A stretch of 64,000 nucleotides of DNA from Kitasatospora aureofaciens (GTDB lineage: Bacteria > Actinomycetota > Actinomycetes > Streptomycetales > Streptomycetaceae). Of this stretch, positions 1-6,064 are shown one piece after another. The notes under the pieces were generated by a model. It made no database searches, was not told the DNA's origin, and worked only from the letters and a program-made list of their open reading frames with translations. The first letter of the stretch is position 1; every line of letters begins with the position of its first letter. Made by a program: the position numbers and the translations under genes. Where the stretch lies: contig JODU01000029.1 of assembly GCA_000720845.1 (NCBI GenBank), positions 7,800 to 71,799 of the forward strand. The letters are read 5' to 3'.

Positions 1-294
1 CGAGGTGTTGGCCATGATCGTCGCCCGGGCCTTGCCGCGTGCGTCGACGAAGGCGACACCCGCCTCGTCCACGAGCTTGTCCCGGACGGCGTCGAGCAGC
101 CCCATGCGCTTGACGGCCTCGATGCCCTGTCCCCGCAGGTCGACCTGGGCCCCGGCGGCCCGCAGCGCGGGAAAGCGTTCGACAACGGTCACCCGGTGGC
201 CGCCCCGGGTGAGCCAGAAGGCCAGGGCCTGCCCCGCGATTCCGCCACCGGCGACAAGGACCCGCAGCGACTGCTTGCCCGACCCTTTCGTCAT
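1..294 (-). CDS. FAD-dependent monooxygenase, TetX/aromatic-hydroxylase type (N-terminal part, cut by window edge)
   Basis: Reading the minus strand from the ATG at 294 gives an open frame to the window edge. Its first residues hold a dinucleotide-binding turn (VAGGGIAGQALA, about residues 14-25), then a basic/acidic strand end (VVER) and a segment AQVDLRGQGIEAVKRMGLLD that sits where TetX and related flavin monooxygenases carry their GTLDLH-type segment. This is the Rossmann FAD half of a class A flavin monooxygenase, which hydroxylates aromatic or tetracycline-like substrates using NAD(P)H and oxygen. It is divergent from a tetracycline-type TetR with tetO-like operators in between, so a tetracycline-related substrate is plausible. 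Only about 98 residues are visible, so the substrate-binding domain cannot be judged. Confidence 0.85.
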   Translation of the reverse strand, partial: MTKGSGKQSLRVLVAGGGIAGQALAFWLTRGGHRVTVVERFPALRAAGAQVDLRGQGIEAVKRMGLLDAVRDKLVDEAGVAFVDARGKARATIMANTS

Positions 295-310
295 GCCCAC
301 CACTCCAAAA

Positions 311-325
311 TCTATCAGTGAAAGA
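311..325. promoter_or_regulatory. tetO-like operator 1
   Basis: TCTATCAGTGAAAGA resembles the classical tetO core TCTATCANTGATAGA, with one arm base changed. It lies 16 bp upstream of the monooxygenase start at 294 and should control that promoter. The match to tetO is seen directly; binding is inferred. Confidence 0.7.
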
Positions 326-341
326 TTCCTTCCCAGAGTCA

Positions 342-356
342 TCTATCAGCGATAGA
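342..356. promoter_or_regulatory. tetO-like operator 2
   Basis: TCTATCAGCGATAGA is a perfect 6-bp inverted repeat (TCTATC/GATAGA) around AGC, nearly identical to tetO cores. It ends 8 bp before the tetR start codon, so repression probably acts on the tetR transcript (autoregulation) and, with operator 1, on the divergent monooxygenase. The 70-bp gap 295-364 leaves little room for anything except two overlapping promoters. Confidence 0.8.
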
Positions 357-364
357 TTGTCAAC

Positions 365-946
365 GTGACCAAGATGAACCGCGAGGCCGTCGTCGCTGAG
401 GCGCTCGGCCTGCTCGACGAGGTCGGGCTGGACGCAGTCAGCACGAGAAAGCTGGCGAAACGGCTGAACGTGGAGCAGCCCTCGCTCTACTGGCACTTCC
501 GCACCAAGAAGGACCTCTTCGCCGCCATGGCCGAGGCAGCGATGGAACCCCATGCGACCGCGCCCCTGCCGGCGCCCGGCGACGACTGGCGCGACTGGTT
601 CGCGGAGAACACGCGCAGCTTCAGGCGCACCCTGCTGATGCGCCGGGACGGCGCACGGCTCCATGCCGGCAGCACCCCCACCGGCGACTTCGACCGGATC
701 CGCCGCAAGATGGACTTCCTCGTCACCTCCGGCGTGCCCGAGCGGGACGCGCAGATGGCCATGCTGGCCGCCGGCCGCTTCACCGTCGGCAGCGTCCTGG
801 AGGAACAGGCAGACACCGGCCCCGGTGACAGCGCGGGTCTGCCGGCCGACATGCCGGCGATCGATCACGAGTCGGCGTTCGAGGCGGGCCTGGCGCTCAT
901 CCTGGACGGCCTGGCACACCGCACCGGGGTGCAGGGAGCCGACTGA
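365..946 (+). CDS. TetR-family repressor of the classical tetracycline-binding class
   Basis: This 193-residue protein has an N-terminal helix-turn-helix (STRKLAKRLNVEQPSLYWHF, about residues 26-45) and a full tetracycline-repressor C-terminal domain. It follows TetR(B)/TetR(D) closely: VEQPSLYWH, SFRRTLLMRRDGARLH and RFTVGSVLEEQ. Columns that contact tetracycline-Mg in those proteins are kept (N82, F86, H100, a Glu at 146/147), although the Thr103 column is Ser. The start is GTG at 365, with an alternative ATG at 374. The neighbouring tetO-like palindromes and the divergent FAD monooxygenase make a drug-inducible inactivation module likely. That the ligand is a tetracycline is an inference from the conserved residues. 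Confidence 0.92.
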   Translation: MTKMNREAVVAEALGLLDEVGLDAVSTRKLAKRLNVEQPSLYWHFRTKKDLFAAMAEAAMEPHATAPLPAPGDDWRDWFAENTRSFRRTLLMRRDGARLHAGSTPTGDFDRIRRKMDFLVTSGVPERDAQMAMLAAGRFTVGSVLEEQADTGPGDSAGLPADMPAIDHESAFEAGLALILDGLAHRTGVQGAD

Positions 947-949
947 CCC

Positions 950-1350
950 CGACCAGGCGCCCTGTGGGCGGGAAAACCCACTGAGCAGATGTGGAGGCGG
1001 CAGGTCGCTGACCAGGTGATGTCGGTGCCGCCTTGGGGTGCTCGGGCCAGATCCACAGACCCCCGGTGAGAAGCGAACAACCCGGCGGCCCGTTCGTAGC
1101 TGGACCGCTGGTCGGGACCATCTCGACAATGCGCACTCGCGGCACCACACCCGTCCGAGGGGAGAACGGATGCTGCGGAGATCACAAACCGTGCCGGCCG
1201 CTCGACCCCCGCGGGCAACTCCCACTCGACGTCGTAGAAGGAGGTCCACGACGGCCAGGATTCCGCATCCAGGAGCGCGCCGTAGGCGAGAGCAGCGTTA
1301 TGAGCTCCTTCGTCCTCGATGGGGACCAGGAGGGGCGCTCCACCGGCGGA
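950..1350 (-). pseudogene. Decayed fragment of an unidentified gene
   Basis: On the minus strand a frame running from about 1345 to 1160 reads like real protein: PLLVPIEDEGAHNAALAYGA, then LLDAESWPSWTSFYDVEWEL, then PAGVERPARFVISAASVLPS. It has no start codon or ribosome site of its own and loses sense after about 1160, where another frame takes over, as expected for frameshifts. It overlaps the last 15 or so codons of the methyltransferase in another frame, so that gene may have been joined to the fragment by a deletion. I do not recognise the family. Besides this fragment I see nothing in 947-1297. Confidence 0.35.
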
Positions 1351-2188
1351 CGGCCGAGATCAGTCCGCCGGGCCGCTCCTCTCGCTCGGGCGTACTACTG
1401 ACCGGGCGGCCGTAGGCGGCAGCGCGCTCGCGCAGGGTGTAGCTGCCGGCCTCCCAGCCGTGCCCGGCCAGCCAGCCCACCGGATCGTCGGGCATCTCCG
1501 AGACCCACATGGACGCCGCCGATCCCGGCACGGCGTCCGCGCCGAAGCGCTCGATCACACCACGGGGGCCCAACGTCAGCCCCATCCGACTGCCTGGCGC
1601 CGACTGCGCGCTGATCCGGGCCAGCAGCAACTCCACCGCGTCCTCGGGCAGATAGACCAGCAGCCCTTCGGCGATCCACACGGTCGGCACCGCCGGATCG
1701 TGCCCTGCGGCGGCCAGCGCGCCTGGCCAGTCCTCCCGCAGATCCACCGCGACGGTGACCCGCTCACAGCGCGGGACGGCCCGCTCCTGGCGCAGCACCG
1801 CGGCCTTGAAGTCCAGTGGGGCGGCGGTGTCGACCTCGAAGAGCCGGGTGCCCTCGGGCCAGTCCATCCGGAAGGCCCGGCTGTCCATGCCGGCGCCGAG
1901 CAGCACGACCTGCCGGACCCCGGACGCGCAGGCCCGCTGCAACAGGTCGTCGAGGAACCTGGTTCTGATGACGACGGAGAACGACACGGCCAGCCTGCGG
2001 CGTCGCGCGGCCTCGTCACCGGGCGGCGGCGAGGAGGGCCACAGGCCGCCGGCGGTGGCGAAGGCCTGTGCCAGCGGGTCCCGGAACAGCGCGTCCTCCC
2101 GCTCGCTCTCCAGCGCCCGCACCCTGGCCACCCCCACCCCCGTGGCCCACACTCCCCATGGCTGCACCCGCTCCCGCTCATCAGTCAC
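1298..2188 (-). CDS. Class I SAM-dependent methyltransferase, leucine carboxyl methyltransferase-like (TIGR00027 type)
   Basis: The protein is 296 residues from a GTG start. It shows the features of the actinobacterial putative methyltransferase family TIGR00027 (LCM superfamily): RDPLAQAF near the N-terminus, VVIRTRFLDDLL, the SAM-binding glycine loop VVLLGAGMDSRAFRM (about residues 92-106), an acidic strand end FEVD that should hold the ribose of SAM, and WIAEGLLVYLP. Members methylate unknown acceptors, often in secondary metabolism. The natural family end seems to be near GGLISAVR; the final residues (RWSAPPGPHRGRRSS) look like read-through into the fragment described at 950-1350. It is transcribed alone. 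Confidence 0.88.
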   Translation of the reverse strand: MTDERERVQPWGVWATGVGVARVRALESEREDALFRDPLAQAFATAGGLWPSSPPPGDEAARRRRLAVSFSVVIRTRFLDDLLQRACASGVRQVVLLGAGMDSRAFRMDWPEGTRLFEVDTAAPLDFKAAVLRQERAVPRCERVTVAVDLREDWPGALAAAGHDPAVPTVWIAEGLLVYLPEDAVELLLARISAQSAPGSRMGLTLGPRGVIERFGADAVPGSAASMWVSEMPDDPVGWLAGHGWEAGSYTLRERAAAYGRPVSSTPEREERPGGLISAVRRWSAPPGPHRGRRSS

Positions 2189-2500
2189 CGCCCCAGCCTA
2201 GACACCGACGCACATGGTGAGCCGATCCCCTGAAGGACGAAGTACGCACCGCACGACCGCTCCGCCTCCCCACCGCCATATACGACTACTTCGCTGCCCC
2301 ACTGACGCTGCTGGACCGGCATTGCTTCAGATCCGGACGCGGCTCAGCACCGCATCCAGCTGATCAATCTCCCCCGGCTTGACGAACCGCAGTCCCGTGG
2401 ACTCGTGCAAGATCCCGAGCCGGCCCCGATCACACGAGCGGTGAAGCAGACGTTGAACTCTCTGCTCACTGACCGTCCGAGTAGGCAATAGGTTCATGCC
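2189..2500. other. Intergenic region between divergent genes
   Basis: This 312-bp gap separates the starts of the methyltransferase and the acetyltransferase and must carry both promoters. I see no clear operator. A minus-strand frame over about 2327-2480 (ending GILHESTGLRFVKPGEIDQL and a few more residues) has a protein-like look but no start codon, and may be a tiny remnant. Confidence 0.4.
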
Positions 2501-3064
2501 ATGGCGACCGTTGACGACATGGAGTTCCGCACTGCCCGGCCTGAGGACACCGAGGCCATCGAGGCACTCGACGGATCCTTCACCACCCGCACCATCTTCC
2601 ACGTGGCCATCACCGAGGACGGGTTCGCTCTCCGGGAGCTCCCGGTGGACCCGCCCATCCACAAAGTCTTCCCACCGGAGAACAGCGACGACGGCAACCG
2701 CTCCGCGGCCGAGGCGGATCCGAACAGCCGCACCTTCGTCGCCGTCGGCACCGACGGTTGTCTGGCGGGCTTCGTCGCTGTCTCCTACGTTCCGTGGAAC
2801 AGGCGGTTGGCCATCGATGACATCGAGATCGCTCCGCTCTACCGGGGGCAGGGCGTCGGCCGTGCCCTGGTCGGCCATGCCGCCGAGTTCGCCCGTGAGC
2901 GCGGTGCCGGGCACATCTGGCTGGAAGTCACCAACCTCAACGCGCCTGCGATCCACGCCTATCGGCGGATGGGATTCGCCTTCTGTGGACTGGACACGAC
3001 GCTCTACGCGGACACGCCCTCATCGGGCGAACAGGCCCTCTACATGAGCATGCCTTGTTCCTGA
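2501..3064 (+). CDS. satA: GNAT acetyltransferase, streptothricin acetyltransferase-like
   Basis: A 187-residue GCN5-type acetyltransferase. The acetyl-CoA pyrophosphate loop is RGQGVGRALVGH (about residues 130-141), preceded by the strand IDDIEIAPLYRG and followed by HIWLEVTNLNAPAIHAYRRMGF, the standard GNAT core. The last residues (LYADTPSSGEQALYMSMPC) closely resemble the end of streptothricin N-acetyltransferases, which inactivate streptothricin by acetylating its beta-lysine amine. The start chosen is ATG at 2501; an in-frame ATG lies six codons later. It stands alone, convergent with the LysR gene. Nourseothricin or streptothricin resistance is the best guess; another amine substrate cannot be excluded. 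Confidence 0.8.
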   Translation: MATVDDMEFRTARPEDTEAIEALDGSFTTRTIFHVAITEDGFALRELPVDPPIHKVFPPENSDDGNRSAAEADPNSRTFVAVGTDGCLAGFVAVSYVPWNRRLAIDDIEIAPLYRGQGVGRALVGHAAEFARERGAGHIWLEVTNLNAPAIHAYRRMGFAFCGLDTTLYADTPSSGEQALYMSMPCS

Positions 3065-3198
3065 GTCGTCAGCGGGCGGCTGACAGCGGAGCCGATGCGT
3101 CGCCCAGCGCGACCCGCTGAGGTCGGGCTGACCGCTGCGGGACCGGACAGCTCCGCTGCTGCCGGCACGACCCGCCCGACGGCATACCTTCCGCACCG

Positions 3199-4056
3199 TC
3201 ACGTGATCCGCGTGGCGCCTACGGCGGCGGCGACGAAGGAGGCGACCATGGTGCGTCGGTCGTCCCTCGACCACGCGAGGACGAGTTCGCTGTGCGGGGC
3301 GTCGGTGACGGGACGGTAGACGAGGTCGGGGCGCATGGGCTGGGCGAGCGAACGGGGCAGGACCGCGACGGTGCGTCCCAGTCTGATCATGTCCAGGACC
3401 TCGGCTGCGTCCGTGACCTCGGGTCCCTGCCCTGCCTCGGGTACTCCGGTCCAGCGCACGCCCTTCCAGCGGGGCAGGGTTTCCCGGGCGAGGTCGGCGA
3501 GAGTGACCTCCGAGTGGGAGGCGAGCCGGTGGTCCGGCGGCAGGATCGCGACACGGCCTTCGACCGTCAGGATTTCGTGGTCCAGGCCGCTCATGTCGTC
3601 GAACGGCGCGTACAGCAGGGCGACATCGGCGCGGCCGTCGCGGACGTGGTCGGCGCGGTCGGTGGCCCCGCCGAAGAGGATGTCCACCTGGCGGGCGTCG
3701 GGGCGGCCGGCGTAGGCGGCCAGGATGCCGGACAGGAGGTTCGCGTCACCGCCGGGCTTGATCACCAGGCGCAGATGGGACTCCTGGTCGCCGGCCCGGC
3801 GTGCCTTCTCCGCAGCCGCACTGACGGCGTTGAGCGCGTGCCGTCCATGGTGCAGGAGTGCCGTGCCCGCGGGGGTGAGGGCCACGTGTCTGCTGGAGCG
3901 CTGCAGAAGCTTCACTCCGAGCCGGGACTCCAGGCGCCGGATCGCTTTGGACAGGGCCGGCTGCGCGACCGTCAGACGGGTCGCGGCGCGGCCGAAGTGC
4001 AGCTCCTCGGCCACGGCGACGAAGTACTCCAGCTCGCGGGTCTCCAGCTCGGGCAT
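3199..4056 (-). CDS. LysR-family transcriptional regulator
   Basis: The N-terminal winged helix-turn-helix is typical of LysR proteins: LETRELEYFVAVAEELHFGR, AATRLTVAQPALSKAIRRLE and LGVKLLQRSSRHVALTPAG. A periplasmic-binding-fold effector domain follows (about residues 90-285). I place the start at the ATG at 4056 (MPELETREL), which gives 285 residues, the family norm; an in-frame codon at 4095 would add 13 residues of no LysR character. It is divergent from the small gene at 4152 with about 95 bp between them, the usual arrangement for a LysR protein controlling the neighbouring transcript. The effector is unknown. Confidence 0.93.
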   Translation of the reverse strand: MPELETRELEYFVAVAEELHFGRAATRLTVAQPALSKAIRRLESRLGVKLLQRSSRHVALTPAGTALLHHGRHALNAVSAAAEKARRAGDQESHLRLVIKPGGDANLLSGILAAYAGRPDARQVDILFGGATDRADHVRDGRADVALLYAPFDDMSGLDHEILTVEGRVAILPPDHRLASHSEVTLADLARETLPRWKGVRWTGVPEAGQGPEVTDAAEVLDMIRLGRTVAVLPRSLAQPMRPDLVYRPVTDAPHSELVLAWSRDDRRTMVASFVAAAVGATRIT

Positions 4057-4151
4057 ACCGGGAAGACTACCGTCCGTTCCATTCCTATCAGGCATGGAAC
4101 GAGAACCGACTGGTCTTGGACAGGAACGGAAAATGCCTGTTCTCTGAAGGC

Positions 4152-4469
4152 ATGATTCACCACACGATGATCGTAGCGTTCGACAATCCGATTCCCGCGA
4201 GTGAGCTGGACCAGTACCTCAGTGAGTTCGAGGGGCTCGTCACGGAGTCCGGTCTGGTCGAGTCGTTCGCGGCCCGGCACCACATCCGCGTCGCGGGCGA
4301 CGATCACGCCCCGGTGGCCGTCGCCAGCGCCGTCCTGCAGTTGCGCCTGGCCGATCTCGACGCCCTGAACGCGACCTTCACCATGCCCGGGGCCGTCGAC
4401 CTGATCAGGCGCTGGCAGAGCCGCCACCCGTACAAGGCGGTCTGGGTCAACCACGAGCCGCTGGCGTGA
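4152..4469 (+). CDS. Small conserved-looking protein, function unknown
   Basis: A 105-residue protein. I chose the ATG at 4152 because GAAGG lies 3-7 bases upstream and because the LysR partner suggests a promoter before it; an upstream in-frame start at 4116 lacks a ribosome site. The sequence (MIHHTMIVAFDNPIPASELD, later AVLQLRLADLDALNATFTMP) has the alternating strand and helix feel of a small dimeric alpha/beta-barrel protein, but I cannot name a family. It overlaps the next gene by 4 bp (GTGA), so the two were translationally coupled. It is probably under control of the divergent LysR gene. Confidence 0.6.
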   Translation: MIHHTMIVAFDNPIPASELDQYLSEFEGLVTESGLVESFAARHHIRVAGDDHAPVAVASAVLQLRLADLDALNATFTMPGAVDLIRRWQSRHPYKAVWVNHEPLA

Positions 4470-4723
4470 GCAGTTACGCCGGCAAGGCCGGTCTCGTCAC
4501 CGGCGCGGGCAGCGGAATCGGGCGCGCCACTGCGCTCGCGTTCGCCCGGCGCGGGGCCGCGGTCGCCGTGCTCGACCTGGACGAGGACAGCGCCGGCCGG
4601 ACCGTGGGCCTGATCACGGACGAGGGCGGCCGGCAAGAGGCCGTGGCCGTCGACATCGGCGATGAGCACTCCGTGCAGGCGTTCGCGACGTGGATCACCG
4701 ACACCATGCACAACGCCGGGTAG
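4466..4723 (+). pseudogene. Truncated short-chain dehydrogenase (SDR)
   Basis: An N-terminal SDR half of 85 residues starts at GTG 4466. It carries the nucleotide-binding motif TGAGSGIG, the acidic strand end VLDLD that would select NAD, and the VDIGDEHSVQ segment. It stops with TAG exactly at the conserved NAG motif (HNAG), so the catalytic Ser-Tyr-Lys part is missing. Full SDRs are about 250 residues. Downstream sequence does not restore the SDR in any frame, so this is a deletion remnant. Coupling to the upstream small gene suggests both once formed a LysR-regulated operon. Confidence 0.8.
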
Positions 4724-4860
4724 ACCGGCTACGAAGGCCAGTTCAAGAAGCAGATCGCCGCGCCGAGCTCCAGCGCCGGTTCGCCTCCGAATCGGCGAAC
4801 AAGCTGCTCAGCGAATTGACCGCCGGCACCGACTGGGAACCCCGCGGACGCGGCGGTCGT
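4724..4860 (+). pseudogene. Unidentified gene fragment fused behind the SDR remnant
   Basis: After the SDR stop codon, the plus strand reads TGYEGQFKKQIAA, then, one frame over, AELQRRFASESANKLLSELT followed by AGTDWEP. The switch of frame and the lack of a start codon suggest the tail of another gene brought next to the SDR by a deletion. I do not recognise the family, and at this length it could also be chance. Confidence 0.3.
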
Positions 4861-4862
4861 CG

Positions 4863-4897
4863 CCCGAGCCCGGACCCTCGGCGGGGCCGGGCTCGGG
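4863..4897. terminator. Strong hairpin, likely bidirectional terminator
   Basis: An 11-bp perfect inverted repeat, CCCGAGCCCGG at 4863-4873 and CCGGGCTCGGG at 4887-4897, with a 13-base loop. It lies between the end of the SDR remnant and the end of the convergent Nudix-like gene (stop at 5016), where a terminator serving both strands would be expected. There is no T-run, as is common in high-GC actinomycetes. Confidence 0.65.
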
Positions 4898-5015
4898 TCT
4901 ACGTACGTTGCCGGTCGAGGTGACCGAAGATCCGTGCCGCTTCATCGAGGAGTGGCCGACCGCGTGCCGTCCCGGCAACGAGGCGCGTACGGTGGTTGAT
5001 GATCGCGACTCCGAG

Positions 5016-6005
5016 TCACAGACCGCGTTCCGCCATGACCCGCTGCTCGGCCCGCTCCACGTCGAACCGGGCGGCCGGGTTGCCGCCGGCGCGCTCGACG
5101 GCGCCGCGCACCAGGGCGAGGTAGAAGAGGGCCGGGGCGCAGGGGGTCCACCGCTCCTCCGGCTCGTCCGCGATGAAACCGAGCACCGACTCCGGGCGGG
5201 CGTCCACGAACTCGAACCGGTCGTGCTCCCACTTGTCGGTGACGCCACGTGTCCAGCGCAGGCGCAGGGTCGCCTCGTCGAGCTCGGGCGTCACCGCGCG
5301 GAAGAACGCGGCCCACTGGTGGTTGACCACGTCGAGCCCGAATCCGAGCAGTTCCACTTGGGTGTTGTCGCCGTCGTGCACGGCGAGTTCCTCGAAGAGG
5401 GCACGGCGCGCCACCGCGTGCAGGCTGACCGGGCTGCCGTCCCGGGGCAGGTCGTGCTGCTGGGCCAGGCCCTCGTTGGCCGAGGAGTTCCACCGTGCGC
5501 TGTTGGGCCCGGCGACCTGGGCGCTGCGCCGGGAGAACAGCATCTTGCCGTCCTTGCCGGTTTCCAGGGCCACGTTGATGCCGAAGCTGCAGTTCATCCA
5601 GGAGGGAGCGTCGGCCGGGTCGCTGCCTTCCAGGTACTGCTGGCGCAGGGTGAGGCCGTTCTTCTGGCGCCGGTCGAGGTTGAGCGAGGTGGTGAGGAAG
5701 TCGAAGTAGTCGGCGTCCCGCAGGGTGAGGGAGACGACGGGGTCCTCGGCCAGATGGGTACGGGTGACCACGACCCGCTCGACCGCGAAGCGCGCGTTGT
5801 TCCAGCGGTGCGGCAGCCCGCCGGCTTCCTTGCGTTCCTCCTCCGTTTCGATGGAGCGCCGCCAGGCGGCGATCTCCTCGGGGAACTGCACACGTTTGGG
5901 GGTGTATTTGACGTGGATGTTCTCCTCGTCGACGGGCCGGGTGCCGTCTCCTTCGAAGAGATGACAGCCTGTCGCCCGGCCAACCACGGTAAATCGGTCT
6001 CGCAT
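5016..6005 (-). CDS. Uncharacterised protein with a degenerate Nudix-like domain
   Basis: This is a 329-residue soluble protein. I chose the ATG at 6005 because GTGGAG lies 6 bases upstream; a GTG at 6041 would add 12 residues without a good ribosome site. The centre (SPVSLHAVARRALFEELAVH, then VELLGFGLDVVNHQWAAFFRA) has the layout of a Nudix box and following strand: the R-x-L-x-E-E part is present, but the earlier conserved Glu is not visible. Pyrophosphohydrolase activity is therefore uncertain. It is divergent from the caspase-STAND operon with a 59-bp shared promoter gap, which suggests co-regulation. I infer an accessory role in that system. Confidence 0.6.
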   Translation of the reverse strand: MRDRFTVVGRATGCHLFEGDGTRPVDEENIHVKYTPKRVQFPEEIAAWRRSIETEEERKEAGGLPHRWNNARFAVERVVVTRTHLAEDPVVSLTLRDADYFDFLTTSLNLDRRQKNGLTLRQQYLEGSDPADAPSWMNCSFGINVALETGKDGKMLFSRRSAQVAGPNSARWNSSANEGLAQQHDLPRDGSPVSLHAVARRALFEELAVHDGDNTQVELLGFGLDVVNHQWAAFFRAVTPELDEATLRLRWTRGVTDKWEHDRFEFVDARPESVLGFIADEPEERWTPCAPALFYLALVRGAVERAGGNPAARFDVERAEQRVMAERGL

Positions 6006-6064
6006 CGTCAACTCCACTGGTAAATAGGCTGTGGTGGACACTTTCGGGGGGTGCTGTCGATCTC

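Noticed and set aside
2327..2490. Minus-strand frame ending GILHESTGLRFVKPGEIDQL plus a few residues
   Set aside because: The ending looks natural, but the frame continues into the antisense of the acetyltransferase and has no start; too weak to call.
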